DNA from: DAOPXV01 sp964551445
GTDB lineage: Bacteria; Muiribacteriota; UBA9980
Direction: 5' to 3'
Assembly (NCBI GenBank): GCA_964551445.1
Contig: CAZKCG010000003.1
Span: 124,001 to 188,000, forward strand
DNA length: 64,000 nt
This document shows positions 25,530-35,222 of the stretch, in pieces; position 1 is the stretch's first letter; every line of letters begins with the position of its first letter. A program made the position numbers and the translations under genes. The notes beneath the pieces are model-generated. The model worked only from the letters and a program-made list of their open reading frames with translations. It did not search any database and was not told the origin of the DNA.

Positions 25530-28421
25530 TCAGAACCTCTTGGTAAGCGTCACTTTTCCCGCTCTGGAATTATAACCTTCTTCAATATCCGTCTTTCCGG
25601 CGTTCGTGAATTTATAATTAGCGGAGATCTCGGTCTCGCTTCCCATATCGTAATCTAAAAGCGTTTCAAGGACGGTTTTGGATTTTTTTATTATGCTGTC
25701 GTCTTCGACCGAATGATCGAGGTTTCCGCGCAGAGTCATGCGGAACATCCTGGGTATGAGCCTGAATCCGCTTAAAAGTGAAAGTTTCACCGAATCGTTA
25801 TAAGGCTGGTTTCTCTTTATGGCCGAATGGCCGAGGCCCATGCTGACATTCAAAGCCGAACTCAGGTCTTTTTCAACGCGCATCGATTTCACGAATGAGT
25901 CCATATTCTCAAGCGGCCTGTATGAATCGGTCTTATAATCCAGTTCCAGATTAGATATGACGGCCATTTTCGAGCTGAGTGATTTTCTGAACTCTATATT
26001 ATGGTTGAGGTCGCGGCATTCCATAAATTCGCCGACGCTCTGAGTGTTCTTTGAATTGGTGATCCTGTATATCGTCGAAATAGTATTGTTGGGAGCAAGT
26101 TTCAGTTCGGCAAGCGCTGAATCCGAGACCGACATTCTGGCGCGCGTATTTATGTTTATGAGGTTCTTGAACTGATATTGAAGCTGCGAGCGAACCTTCG
26201 CGGCCGGAATTATATCTATAAGGAACGATCCCGTCTGCGTTGTGACCGGCTCTTCGATCTTTATATAATTTGTATCGTTTAAAACGCCTTCCCTGAGTTC
26301 GAGTATTTTTTCATTATAGGTCTTATCGAGCAGGAACTTTTTAGTGTGCATTTCCTTGTATCTTACCTGTCCCTGGACCTTTTGGGACGGATTGTAGCGA
26401 AGTTTCGTATCCGTCGTTATGAGGTTGTCTTTTCTGTTATTTTGAAGGTTCTCTTCGATCCTTGTAAGAAAAACCGTTGAAAATGATAGTTTTTTAGTTA
26501 TATTCGATGTCAGATCGACGGATAGATTGTTGACGCTTGAAACGGGGTCGTCGTTCTGGCCGGCGTCCGTCTTTATCGCCGAATACTCCATGGCGCAATT
26601 GAGTTTATCCCACGCGCTCGAGCTCAAACCCAAATTATAAGTTTTTTCATTCTGTTTTCTGGTAAGATCGTATTTGGACGAAAGGCTTCTTAAATTATAC
26701 CTCGCCCTTTCCGTGAATTTCTTATATTCGTTCGAAACCTCTCCCTGCCATGTTTTTTCATGGAAGTCAAACATGCTCGAATCGTTTCTTTTAAGCCTTT
26801 CATAAGTGTTTAAGTTAAGCGCAAGGCCCTTGTTGAATTTATACGTCGAAAATGTCCTGACCGCTCTCGAATTCATATCGACGCGCGTTCCGGAGCTTGA
26901 AGGGATGTCAGGATCGTTCAGTGAAGATCTGTCGCCGTTCTCGATATCGAACTGAAAATTCAGCGTTTCAGCGGGCGTTAAACGAAGCGATAATTCATTC
27001 TTGTTCTCGTCTATATCCAGCCTGTTCCTGCCGACGGACATGAAATCGCGGCCCATTCTCTGAGTCCTTAAATTGAGTCCGTATTTCTTTTTGTTGACGT
27101 TGGTGAGCATATACATCGCGAAATCATCGACATTTTTTTCGGCAGCGGTATTTGAAAGCGTGTTGGGGTCGAGTATCGAAAGGGCGAGTTCGCCGTCGAA
27201 TTTTACGTCCTTCACGGGATTTAATTTATAATCAAATCCGTAAACCGTTGACGATGTGGGTTTTACAGCAACTTCGGCGGAACCCGTTCCGGTCACGGAG
27301 CCTTTATCGTCCTCTTCGCGAAGAAGCGTAAATCCGACCTTGTTGAGATCTTTAAACTCGGTAACGCCGCGGACGCCGACTAGAGTTCTTCTAAACATCT
27401 TGCCGTTCTCGAAATATTCGTATTCAACGTTGATCCTGTTACGAGGTTCCAGCGGAAGTAAATTAGGTTTCAATATTATAGATCCGTCTTCGTAATCGAT
27501 CGTATAATCGGTGCCGCGTTTAAGGTCTCTTGCGTCTATCTTTACCTTTTCGGAGTTTTGAACGACGGGCCGCTCGCTGAGCATATATTCGGACTGCATT
27601 CCGGCGCCGGTGAATACGTCCGTCTTTGACTTGCCTTCTGAACGGGACGCTATCGCCTTGATCTGATATTTTCCGTCCGAAAGATTTCCGACGGCTTCGA
27701 TACCCTTGAGTTTTTTATTATAAAGCGTGAATTCGGTGTCGTTATAAGATGTCGTGAAATCGCCGAGCGTGAAATTCCATATACGGCCGTCTATGTAAAG
27801 CGTGACTTTTTTAGTTTCCTGGCTGATATTCGTATCGTCCAGATTAGCCGACACTCTTATGTTTTCAGCGATATTGCCGTCGAGGTTCAACCGGAGCTCG
27901 GACGAATATTTGAAACCCGGATACGAGTCGAAATTCTCGGAGGCGTATCTTGAAAAATTGCCTTTTACCGAAACGTCGTTTAGTATAAATACCTTTTCGC
28001 CGGTTATCTCGAGCGGTTTATAAGGCCTTTTCACCCTTGGTTTAAGCCTTGTTTCAGATGTCGCGGCATCCGAAATATTATTCGCTATGCCTTTTCGGGT
28101 TTTTGAAAGTTCGGGATTGGCAAAAAGGTTGGCGTTGGAAATAACCTCGGCCTCTTTCTGCTGCTGCTCTTTAGCCCTTATCTTCTCGATTATGTCCATA
28201 TCTTCCGCGCTCATCTGAGCTTCCATGGTCGAGGGCGCGGCGTTCATCATGGCTATTTCTTCCGTCGATAGTGATACGCCGGCGAAAGCTGAAGAAGAGC
28301 CTGATAAAACAAGGACCGCGGATAAAACGAAAAGGACAAGTATATTAAAATTATTTAATATACCAGCCCGCGGTCCTTTATTAAAATTGTCTTTTTTTAT
28401 TAAACGTGCTCTAAGCGCCAA
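25530..28421 (-). CDS. Large outer-membrane-type beta-barrel protein of unknown function
   Basis: A 963-residue protein with a long N-terminal export signal (hydrophobic core about 27-47). A Glu/Lys-rich helical stretch (55-105) follows, then a beta-rich body with the alternating pattern of amphipathic strands and many Arg/Lys/Asn turns, ending in Phe, as outer-membrane barrels do. Residues near 290-330 contain a KIDARDLKRGTDYTIDYEDG block seen in several uncharacterised surface proteins of other phyla. No TonB box, plug or POTRA is recognisable. The start is a TTG preceded by AGGA at 8 nt; there is no suitable ATG near the signal sequence. It is the last gene of the murA-rarA-xerD operon, 28 bp after xerD, which is an unusual companion set. 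Confidence 0.7.
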   Translation of the reverse strand: MALRARLIKKDNFNKGPRAGILNNFNILVLFVLSAVLVLSGSSSAFAGVSLSTEEIAMMNAAPSTMEAQMSAEDMDIIEKIRAKEQQQKEAEVISNANLFANPELSKTRKGIANNISDAATSETRLKPRVKRPYKPLEITGEKVFILNDVSVKGNFSRYASENFDSYPGFKYSSELRLNLDGNIAENIRVSANLDDTNISQETKKVTLYIDGRIWNFTLGDFTTSYNDTEFTLYNKKLKGIEAVGNLSDGKYQIKAIASRSEGKSKTDVFTGAGMQSEYMLSERPVVQNSEKVKIDARDLKRGTDYTIDYEDGSIILKPNLLPLEPRNRINVEYEYFENGKMFRRTLVGVRGVTEFKDLNKVGFTLLREEDDKGSVTGTGSAEVAVKPTSSTVYGFDYKLNPVKDVKFDGELALSILDPNTLSNTAAEKNVDDFAMYMLTNVNKKKYGLNLRTQRMGRDFMSVGRNRLDIDENKNELSLRLTPAETLNFQFDIENGDRSSLNDPDIPSSSGTRVDMNSRAVRTFSTYKFNKGLALNLNTYERLKRNDSSMFDFHEKTWQGEVSNEYKKFTERARYNLRSLSSKYDLTRKQNEKTYNLGLSSSAWDKLNCAMEYSAIKTDAGQNDDPVSSVNNLSVDLTSNITKKLSFSTVFLTRIEENLQNNRKDNLITTDTKLRYNPSQKVQGQVRYKEMHTKKFLLDKTYNEKILELREGVLNDTNYIKIEEPVTTQTGSFLIDIIPAAKVRSQLQYQFKNLININTRARMSVSDSALAELKLAPNNTISTIYRITNSKNTQSVGEFMECRDLNHNIEFRKSLSSKMAVISNLELDYKTDSYRPLENMDSFVKSMRVEKDLSSALNVSMGLGHSAIKRNQPYNDSVKLSLLSGFRLIPRMFRMTLRGNLDHSVEDDSIIKKSKTVLETLLDYDMGSETEISANYKFTNAGKTDIEEGYNSRAGKVTLTKRF

Positions 28422-28449
28422 ATTCTATATCCTGTTTCTTAATTTTTAG

Positions 28450-29349
28450 TTACGCCCCCGACCTCGGGTGCGTTCTTTTGTATACATCACGCAGGGTCTT
28501 GTTCGATATGTGCGTGTATATCTGCGTCGTCGAGATATCCGAGTGTCCAAGCATTTCCTGGACGGACCTAAGGTCCGCGTCATTTTCCAGAAGGTGCGTC
28601 GCGAATGAATGGCGTATAACGTGAGGCGAAAGATTCTTCGTTATTCCGGCGGCTTTCGCGTATTGTTTTATTATTTTCCAGAATCCTTGTCTGGAAAGGC
28701 TTCCGCCGTCCCTGTTCAAAAACATAAGGGACGTGTGTTTCGCCGTATCTACGAGTTTGCCCCTTCCCTCGTCGAGGTATTTCCGGCACCATTCAAGCGC
28801 CGTGACGCCCACGGGGACTATTCTTTCCTTCGAACCTTTTCCGAATACGTTGAGATAGCCCATCTCGAAATTAAGGTCCGCCGATTCGACCCCCAGAAGT
28901 TCCGAAACGCGAAGGCCGCTCGCGTATAAAAGTTCGAGCATGGCCCGGTCGCGAAGCCCTAAAACCGAATTTACATCCGGAGCGTTCAAAAGATTGGTCA
29001 CTTCGGTTATAGATAAAACTTCCGGCAATTTCTTATAGATGTGCGGCAGTTCGAAATATTTTGAAAAATCTATCTCTATGGTTCTTTCCCTGACAAGGAA
29101 TTTAAAAAAATTCCGCAGCGTGGTTATCTTTCGCGATATCGTAGTAGGTCTTTTTCCAAGTTCTTTCTGCTGCCCCATGAATTCAAGTATCTGCTGTTTG
29201 GTAAGATCTTTTATCTCGCTCACTCCGAGATCTTTTAAAAATTTAACGAATTGGCTCAGATCCTGCGAGTATGACTGGATCGTATTCGCCGCCAGGCCTT
29301 TTTCAACGGCGACATAGTTTAAGAAGGCGTCAACCAGATGGTCTATCAT
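28450..29349 (-). CDS. xerD: Tyrosine recombinase XerD-type
   Basis: A 299-residue site-specific recombinase of the size and layout of XerC/XerD: an N-terminal SAM-like core-binding domain (1-90) and a C-terminal catalytic domain. Catalytic residues are Arg147 (SGLRVSELL), His243 and Arg246 (SPHVIRHS), His269 (MLGHSDISTTQ) and nucleophile Tyr278 (QIYTH). Housekeeping XerC/D resolve chromosome dimers at dif. The gene overlaps rarA by 4 bp (ATGA), so the two are coupled. XerD is a slightly better match than XerC, but the two cannot be separated with certainty by eye. No phage or integron context is present, supporting the housekeeping role. Confidence 0.9.
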   Translation of the reverse strand: MIDHLVDAFLNYVAVEKGLAANTIQSYSQDLSQFVKFLKDLGVSEIKDLTKQQILEFMGQQKELGKRPTTISRKITTLRNFFKFLVRERTIEIDFSKYFELPHIYKKLPEVLSITEVTNLLNAPDVNSVLGLRDRAMLELLYASGLRVSELLGVESADLNFEMGYLNVFGKGSKERIVPVGVTALEWCRKYLDEGRGKLVDTAKHTSLMFLNRDGGSLSRQGFWKIIKQYAKAAGITKNLSPHVIRHSFATHLLENDADLRSVQEMLGHSDISTTQIYTHISNKTLRDVYKRTHPRSGA

Positions 29350-30656
29350 TTTGTTATCTCCTTCAAAAACTGCGCTACTTTAGCTTCGTAACCCATAGTG
29401 GACGGCCTGTAAAATTTCTCGTCGCAATCGACGTATTTCTGTTTAACGTAATGATTCGGATAATCGTGCGGATATTTGTATTCGCCGAAACTCTTATTGT
29501 CGATCTTCACGTTTTTAAGATAATGCGGAATTTTGAGGTCGGTGTTGGATTCGCAATAACTCATCGCCATATTTATAGCGTTTAAAACTGAATTCGATTT
29601 CGGCGCGGTCGCAAGATAAATTGTCGCGTGGGCCAGAACTATTCTGGCTTCGGGCATTCCGACATGATCTACCGCTAAAAGCGAATCGGTCGCTATCTGA
29701 AGCGCGCGCGGGTCGGCCATTCCGATATCCTCTGACGCGTGTATGATAAGCCTTCTGGCGATAAATCTTGGATCTTCGCCTCCGGTGAGCATTTTTGCCA
29801 GATAATAAATAGCGGCATTAGCGTCGCTTCCCCTGATGCTTTTTATAAAGGCCGAAACTGTATTATAGTGTTCATCCTGATCTTTATCGTAAAACGCAAT
29901 TTTTTCGGGCACGACGAGTTTGATGTCTTCGACCGTCATGTTAATGACCGTACCGTCAAAGCTTTTATCTTCGCACTTCGCGATTATCAGGGTTTCAAGA
30001 ATGTTTATTAAAACCCTTATATCGCCGTTGCAGCATTTAGTAAGATGATCTATAACTTTTTCATCGGCTGAAACTTGCGTGATCCGGTCTTTTTTGAGTT
30101 CTTCGTTTATGAACGCCAGCAATTTCCCCTTTGAAAAAAGAAAATTAATATAGTCGGTGACGTCTTTATCCTCGACATGCTTGAATTCAAAGATCATCGA
30201 GCGGGAGCGGAGCGCCGGGACTATATATAAAAGCGGATTATATGTCGTAGCCCCGATAAATCTGATATTTCCATCTTCTATGTAGGGGAGCAGCACATCC
30301 TGCTGGGCTTTATTAAAACGGTGTATCTCGTCTATAAAGAGTATCGGTTTTTTATCGAGCGATGAATTCGCGGCGTTTTTAATATCAGCCGTTCCGCATA
30401 AAGCGGCGTTGAGCTGAATAAATGTCGAACCCGTAAGCGACGCATAAATTCTTGAAACCGTCGTCTTTCCTATTCCGGGAGGCCCGAAAAGGATGACGGA
30501 ATTTAATCTGTCGCTTTCCAGAAGTATTCTAAAAGGCATATTTGGCCCGACCAGATGTTTCTGGCCTACGACTTCTTCTATCGCCTGCGGCCTTAAAAAA
30601 TCCGAAAGGGTTTTATTTTTGTTTCTTACTTTCTGGAACAGATCCAAATCGCTCAT
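29346..30656 (-). CDS. rarA: Replication-associated recombination protein A (RarA/MgsA)
   Basis: A 436-residue AAA+ ATPase of the clamp-loader group. Walker A is GPPGIGKT (58-65) and Walker B ILFIDEIHR (Asp109-Glu110). The C-terminal part contains the tetramerisation region with the conserved GSDANAAIYYLAKML and ARRLIIHASEDIGMADP motifs diagnostic of RarA/MgsA/WRNIP1. The protein acts at stalled replication forks. It lies 15 bp after murA and overlaps xerD by 4 bp, so it belongs to the same operon. Confidence 0.95.
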   Translation of the reverse strand: MSDLDLFQKVRNKNKTLSDFLRPQAIEEVVGQKHLVGPNMPFRILLESDRLNSVILFGPPGIGKTTVSRIYASLTGSTFIQLNAALCGTADIKNAANSSLDKKPILFIDEIHRFNKAQQDVLLPYIEDGNIRFIGATTYNPLLYIVPALRSRSMIFEFKHVEDKDVTDYINFLFSKGKLLAFINEELKKDRITQVSADEKVIDHLTKCCNGDIRVLINILETLIIAKCEDKSFDGTVINMTVEDIKLVVPEKIAFYDKDQDEHYNTVSAFIKSIRGSDANAAIYYLAKMLTGGEDPRFIARRLIIHASEDIGMADPRALQIATDSLLAVDHVGMPEARIVLAHATIYLATAPKSNSVLNAINMAMSYCESNTDLKIPHYLKNVKIDNKSFGEYKYPHDYPNHYVKQKYVDCDEKFYRPSTMGYEAKVAQFLKEITK

Positions 30657-30671
30657 CCTCTTTTTGTCTGA

Positions 30672-31943
30672 TTAATATAATGAATTATCTTTTTCTCTTT
30701 TTATGTCCGCGCCTAATAACGTAAGTTTCTTTTCGATATATTCATAGCCGCGGTCAATGTGATAAACTCTTTGTATCTCGGATTTGCCGTTCGCCGCGAG
30801 TGCCGCTAAAACAAGGCATGCTCCGGCGCGCAGATCCGACGCCATAACTGGCGCCGCCGATAATGATTTAACGCCTTCAACGATAACGTTTCTGTCGTTT
30901 ATTTTAAGGTTCGCGCCCATACGCTTTAATTCTGCTACATGCATGAAGCGGTTCTCAAATATGGTTTCCTGAATACAGGAAGTGCCTTTGGCTATCGTCA
31001 TGGCCGCCATGAACTGGGGCTGCATATCCGTCGGATAACCTGGATATGGAAGGGATTTAATACCTACCGCCTTCATTCGTTCGGGAGCTACGACCTCCAT
31101 ATATTCACCGTCTTTAAAGAATGTCACGCCGGCGTCCTGAAGTTTCGCGATGACGGATTCAAGGTGTTCGATCTTAACGCCCTTGATCTTGATACTGCTG
31201 CCCGTGATCGCGGCGGCTATCATAAATGTTCCGGCCTCGATACGATCAGAAATTACCGAATGCGTCGCGCCTTTTAACGCTTTTACGCCCTGGATCTCGA
31301 TAATGTCAGTTCCCGCGCCTTTGATCTTGGCGCCCATTCTGTTTAATATCAGGGCAAGATCATCTATTTCAGGCTCTTTAGCAGCATTTTCAATATATGT
31401 TTTGCCTTCTGCCATTGTCGCGGCCATCATGATGTTCTCAGTTGCACCAACCGAAGGAAAGTCGAGATAAATAGTGTTTCCGACAAGTTTCGTAGCCGAC
31501 GCGTCGACATAACCATGCCCGAAAATGATCTTGGCGCCTAGTTTTTCGAGGCCTTTAAGATGGATATCAACAGGCCTTGATCCTATCGCGCATCCGCCGG
31601 GAAGAGCCACGCGGGCCTTTCCGAACCTGGCGAGAAGCGGCCCTAAAACCACGAACGACGCCCTCATCTGTTTGATAAGATCATACTGAGCTTCAGAACT
31701 CAGTTTAGCGTCGACCTTAAGGCTCATTTCTTTTGTTTCATAATTTGATTCGATCTTCATTCCGAGTGATGAAAGAACTTCTTCCATCATTCTGACGTCT
31801 TTGAGGTCCGGAACGTTTTTGATCTTAACTTTTTCGGTAGCGAGTATCGCCGCCGCCATTATAGGTAAAGCCGCGTTTTTAGCGCCGTTTATCTCAACCT
31901 TACCGCTTAATTTTTTTCCGCCCTTGATAATGAATTTGTCCAT
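30672..31943 (-). CDS. murA: UDP-N-acetylglucosamine 1-carboxyvinyltransferase (MurA)
   Basis: A 423-residue EPSP-synthase-fold enzyme that adds enolpyruvate from PEP to UDP-GlcNAc, the first committed step of peptidoglycan synthesis. The N-terminal NGAKNAALP with Lys22 and the active-site Cys118 in LPGGCAIGSRP are both present, so it is a fosfomycin-type Cys enzyme. The start at 31943 (MDKFIIKGG) was chosen because GAGAGGAAG precedes it; the upstream ATG at 31961 overlaps that site. An extended -10 (TGTTATAAA on the minus strand, near 31978) lies upstream. It heads an operon with rarA, xerD and the beta-barrel gene. Confidence 0.97.
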   Translation of the reverse strand: MDKFIIKGGKKLSGKVEINGAKNAALPIMAAAILATEKVKIKNVPDLKDVRMMEEVLSSLGMKIESNYETKEMSLKVDAKLSSEAQYDLIKQMRASFVVLGPLLARFGKARVALPGGCAIGSRPVDIHLKGLEKLGAKIIFGHGYVDASATKLVGNTIYLDFPSVGATENIMMAATMAEGKTYIENAAKEPEIDDLALILNRMGAKIKGAGTDIIEIQGVKALKGATHSVISDRIEAGTFMIAAAITGSSIKIKGVKIEHLESVIAKLQDAGVTFFKDGEYMEVVAPERMKAVGIKSLPYPGYPTDMQPQFMAAMTIAKGTSCIQETIFENRFMHVAELKRMGANLKINDRNVIVEGVKSLSAAPVMASDLRAGACLVLAALAANGKSEIQRVYHIDRGYEYIEKKLTLLGADIKREKDNSLY

Positions 31944-32030
31944 TTTTAACTTCCTCTCCATCTATTTTAATATTAAATTTTATAACACTACACATTATTT
32001 ATCGAATAAATTCTAAATAAGTTGAGAAAT

Positions 32031-32068
32031 AAAAAAGCCCGCCGGTTTATTCGGCAGGCTTTTTTTTA
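32031..32068 (-). terminator. Terminator after the lysozyme-like gene, before murA
   Basis: Stem AAAAAAGCCxGCCG / CGGCxGGCTTTTTT with one C-A mismatch and runs of A and T on either side; active in either direction. It separates the upstream gene and the repeat from the murA operon. Confidence 0.85.
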
Positions 32069-32114
32069 TTTTTGTTTTTAATACTACTCAGAAAGTTACA
32101 AGCAGAAAATAAGT

Positions 32115-32220
32115 AATAGAGAACAGAGAATAGTTGGTGTGGCGGGCTTCGCCCGTTTTTTTATAAATCAGCCGCAAAACAGCGCCTGCCATAACTATTC
32201 ACTTTACACTCTTCACTGTT
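32115..32220. repeat. MITE-like intergenic repeat, copy B
   Basis: Inverted relative to copy A. The core GCGGGCTTCGCCCG is a hairpin followed by seven T on the plus strand, so the element can also act as a terminator. It abuts the stop codon of the lysozyme-like gene. Confidence 0.75.
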
Positions 32221-32222
32221 AA

Positions 32223-33044
32223 CTAATTAGTTATCCGTCCCGAAGGAGTTGAGGTCGCGGTTGCGGCCGGAGCGGCGGATCTGACTTTTTCGAGTTTTGA
32301 TTTGTAGCTTTTATAGATCGAGGTAAAGAGTTTCGCGCCGGCGGTATGTGGGGTATAGGCATAAAGCGAATAGGTCGCGGCGTTTGCGGGAGTGTATGAA
32401 TCTTTTCCGTAATTTATCTTCATTTTAGCTTTTTTGGAGGCTAAAGCGCCTATTCCGGCTTCGAAATTTTTTCTAAAAGTATTGGCGGCGCCGGTTATCT
32501 GTTTTTTGAAACCTTTAAAAACCTGGTTATGAGAGTTATCATCATAAACGCCGACTCCCATTGCCCAATCGAGGCGGCTTTTAGTTATTTTTTTCTTGGT
32601 CTGGACAAGGCCCTGTTCTTTTTGGAGAGTAGCGAGTATAACGAGAGGATTGACCTTGCTTTCTTTGGCTACTTCGATAATTATATCGGCCGGTTTAACT
32701 CCGTCGTATTCCTGGGCCATAGGAGAACCCATATCGGTCAGAAGTTTTTCGAGTTCTTCCTTTGTCATGAAATCCGAATTCGTGAATTCTTCGTCGGAAA
32801 TAACCGAATTATTGACGGCGGCGGCGACCTTTTTCTGAATGGCTTTCGAGGCCGAACTCGATGAAGCCGGAGCCGCTGTATTGTTGGTTACGGGGGGAGC
32901 GGCGGTACCGTTAGAGATCGTGCTTTTGCCGAGGCTCTGATTAACGCTCGATATTTGAGCGAAGGCAGTATCCGCCGAAAAAATCAAAAGTGAAAATACA
33001 AATAAAGTGCACACTATGAGGAATTTAGTGTTGGAAGATTTCAT
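32223..33044 (-). CDS. Exported lysozyme-like (putative peptidoglycan hydrolase) protein
   Basis: A 273-residue protein with a signal peptide (about 1-29), a low-complexity Ser/Ala/Asn linker, and a C-terminal domain (about 115-255). That domain contains NPLVILATLQKEQGLV, LDWAMGVGVYDD, FKGFKKQITGAANTFR and a TPANAATYSLYAYTPH segment. This arrangement matches an uncharacterised lysozyme/transglycosylase-like family in which the Glu of LQKEQ is the likely general acid. It probably trims peptidoglycan in the periplasm; activity is inferred from family resemblance only. The start at ATG 33044 gives a normal signal peptide; the frame also opens at a TTG at 33053. It is transcribed alone. Confidence 0.65.
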   Translation of the reverse strand: MKSSNTKFLIVCTLFVFSLLIFSADTAFAQISSVNQSLGKSTISNGTAAPPVTNNTAAPASSSSASKAIQKKVAAAVNNSVISDEEFTNSDFMTKEELEKLLTDMGSPMAQEYDGVKPADIIIEVAKESKVNPLVILATLQKEQGLVQTKKKITKSRLDWAMGVGVYDDNSHNQVFKGFKKQITGAANTFRKNFEAGIGALASKKAKMKINYGKDSYTPANAATYSLYAYTPHTAGAKLFTSIYKSYKSKLEKVRSAAPAATATSTPSGRITN

Positions 33045-33416
33045 AGCGATCAACTCTCTTTCTCTATTATAATAAATTTATACAAGACAATTTAAGTTTT
33101 TTACTATTACTATTATACTATAAAATTTATAAAATAGTTTGTGAAACGATAAAAAACTTTTATTTTTTTATTTTCCATAAATTCAGGCAACCCCGCTTTT
33201 AAAAATCTTATACTTTACCGTAGTCCGTAAAGATCATATTTTCAATGCCAAATGTAACTCTGAATTCACGAAAGTTAAGAAACAATTCCATGTCAAAATT
33301 ACCTTTCGGGATGCATATACCAGTCGAACGTATCGCTGAAACCTTAAAAGATAAGAAACGGCCCCTTCCGTAATGAAAGAGGCCGTAAAAAATTATCCGT
33401 AAATGATTTTGAATTT
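33045..33416. other. AT-rich intergenic region between two minus-strand genes
   Basis: About 370 bp without a gene. The right end carries the terminator of the phospholipase-D-like gene. The left end is AT-rich and should hold the promoter of the lysozyme-like gene (several TATAAT-like strings, none with a convincing -35). A small hairpin CTTTAC / GTAAAG is at 33213-33232. Confidence 0.5.
33358..33386 (-). terminator. Probable terminator of the phospholipase-D-like gene
   Basis: Stem ACGGCCxCTT / AAGxGGCCGT with one mismatch; on the minus strand it is followed by TTTCTTATCTTTT, a weak T-tract. Confidence 0.6.
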
Positions 33417-34916
33417 TTATATAAGCGGTCTTAAAAATCCGAGCTGGCGGAGCCTGTTAAGCGTTTTTATCTTCTCAGGGCTCGAGTGCGTTTCAGGGCT
33501 GAAAACTTTGGTAACGCTTCCGTCGGCGTTGACGGTTATTTTATATTCAACCGATTGTTTTATGTCTTCGGCAATACGAAGCGCGGTCCTCTGAGCGAAG
33601 TCGGTCGATTTAACGGCCGCTACAACCTCGGAGTTTATCTGTTCGCTGACGTAGTCCATGTTGTAGGTTCCGATAACGGTTATCTCGCGGTCGAAAACGA
33701 AGGTTTTCGAGTGAAGTTTGCGCTCGCCCTTGAAAGCATAGAGTTTTACGTTAGGCATATCTTTTAATATTTTGTCCCAGTCCTCGAGGAAGAACGCCTG
33801 AGTTAAAAGGCTGTCGGAGCTGACGGGGCTGTTGGTATGAATAATTACGCTTATTCCGCGGTCGCTGGCTTCTTTTATCGCGGCGCGCGCTTCGGGCGTG
33901 AGAACAACATAAGGGTTCTGAATTATAACTTCTTTTTTTGCGTTCTTTATCATAGCGGATAAAGCGGGAGTTATGTCGTTCCTTTTTCCTTTGTACGAAT
34001 GTTTGTCGAGTATTATCGTAGGATACGAATGAAGGCCTGAAAACGGAGCGTACGATAAATATGACTGCATTTTTTTGTATTTTGAAAGTTCTTCGGCGAA
34101 GCTCGCGAGCGATTTATTGTTTTTCAATGTTTTAGGATCTACGACGCCCATGCCGCCTATAAAACGGCCCATGGTCCTTCTGGCAAGGTCGAGGTCCTCC
34201 GCTCTTGAAACCCAGTTTCCGAGCAGGTCTTTTTTTATGACGAAAGCCATGTGGCTGTTAAATTCTTCGTCAAAAGCAAGTTTTATCTGTTTGGCTACGC
34301 CCGTTCCGCGAAGGAGCACATCAGTGTCACGGTAAACGGTCGCCACATCGCCCGCGTCCACGAAATAGTTCATGGAAATGTTTCTGCCGCCTGTCATTAC
34401 TATTTCATCGTCAACGATTATTATTTTATCGTGGTTGGCGCCCGTGATATTCCTTAAATTTCCGATCATGCTTAAAAGATTCGCGCTGACGGGGTTATAA
34501 ACATGTATCTCCACGTTCGGAACGCCTATTAATTCCTGGAGGTAATCCTGGCCCATTATAGTTCTGGTCAATGATTTCGTGCCGCGGGCGTCGAACATTA
34601 TTCTGACCTTTACTCCTTCTTTCGCTTTTTTAAGGAGAAGCCCGAGCATTGACATACCGAATACGTCTTTTTCGACTATGAAGTAGGTCATGTCGATGGA
34701 TGTTTTAGCGTTGGTAAGCATGTGCCATCTGGCGTACCACGCTTCGTTGTTGTCCGTTATAAGCCTTGCCTGAGCCGTCTGGTTGCCGCTCTGGCGGGCG
34801 AGTTCGTCGAATATCGAAGAAGCCGTTAAATTCTGGTCGTCCGCTGAAAACGCGGGCATCGCAAAGGATAGAACGAGCAATAAAACCGTAAGCATCATAA
34901 GTGTTGATCTTTTCAT
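33417..34916 (-). CDS. Exported phospholipase D / cardiolipin-synthase-like protein
   Basis: A 499-residue protein with a signal peptide (1-24) and two HKD motifs: His162-x-Lys164-x4-Asp169 in NHDKIIIVDD, and His402-x-Lys404-x4-Asp409 in LHSKTFVFDR. Both half-sites needed for one PLD active site are present, each with the following Gly-Asn/Ser element (GGRNIS, GTYNMD). Enzymes of this superfamily hydrolyse or transfer phosphatidyl groups or cut nucleic acids. The signal peptide places this one in the periplasm or outside, which is less typical for cardiolipin synthase. It has its own promoter (TTGAAA-17-TATAAT) and a GGAGG ribosome binding site, so it is a monocistronic gene. Confidence 0.9.
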   Translation of the reverse strand: MKRSTLMMLTVLLLVLSFAMPAFSADDQNLTASSIFDELARQSGNQTAQARLITDNNEAWYARWHMLTNAKTSIDMTYFIVEKDVFGMSMLGLLLKKAKEGVKVRIMFDARGTKSLTRTIMGQDYLQELIGVPNVEIHVYNPVSANLLSMIGNLRNITGANHDKIIIVDDEIVMTGGRNISMNYFVDAGDVATVYRDTDVLLRGTGVAKQIKLAFDEEFNSHMAFVIKKDLLGNWVSRAEDLDLARRTMGRFIGGMGVVDPKTLKNNKSLASFAEELSKYKKMQSYLSYAPFSGLHSYPTIILDKHSYKGKRNDITPALSAMIKNAKKEVIIQNPYVVLTPEARAAIKEASDRGISVIIHTNSPVSSDSLLTQAFFLEDWDKILKDMPNVKLYAFKGERKLHSKTFVFDREITVIGTYNMDYVSEQINSEVVAAVKSTDFAQRTALRIAEDIKQSVEYKITVNADGSVTKVFSPETHSSPEKIKTLNRLRQLGFLRPLI

Positions 34917-35008
34917 GAATTTCCTCCGTAAAATAAATTTTGAAAAAAAGAAAAATATATATTAAAATTTCACTATTAAATGTACTATTACAAAAAGTTG
35001 ATGCGTTA

Positions 35009-35037
35009 ATTATAACACAAATCCGGTAAAATTTCAA
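35009..35037 (-). promoter_or_regulatory. Promoter of the phospholipase-D-like gene
   Basis: On the minus strand TTGAAA, 17 bp, TATAAT with an extended TGT before the -10. It lies about 95 bp upstream of the ATG. Confidence 0.88.
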
Positions 35038-35122
35038 TGAACCGGTGAACACGGAGCGGATAATGACCTTTTATTTACATCAGACGGAAACCCCCCGGAT
35101 CATAAGCGGGCATATGTTTTTC

Positions 35123-35151
35123 TTGACTAAAAAAAACGGCGGGGTTATAAT
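35123..35151 (+). promoter_or_regulatory. Promoter of the sigma-VOC fusion gene
   Basis: TTGACT, 17 bp, TATAAT. Transcription should begin near 35158. It is divergent from the previous promoter across about 85 bp, so both may share regulation. Confidence 0.88.
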
Positions 35152-35222
35152 TATTAAAAATTTTGGGATCTTCCAAACCTTTTTTATTTTTGAGCGTCTG
35201 TGTTAATGGAGGATGGAAAAAA

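Noticed and set aside
28450..29349. XerD-like recombinase considered as a phage or integron integrase
   Set aside because: It is embedded by overlap in a housekeeping operon, has standard XerD length, and no phage genes, att repeats or cassettes are nearby.
35163..35222. TTG-initiated N-terminal extension of the sigma-VOC protein
   Set aside because: It begins within a few bases of the predicted transcription start and lacks a ribosome binding site, whereas ATG 35223 has GGAGG.
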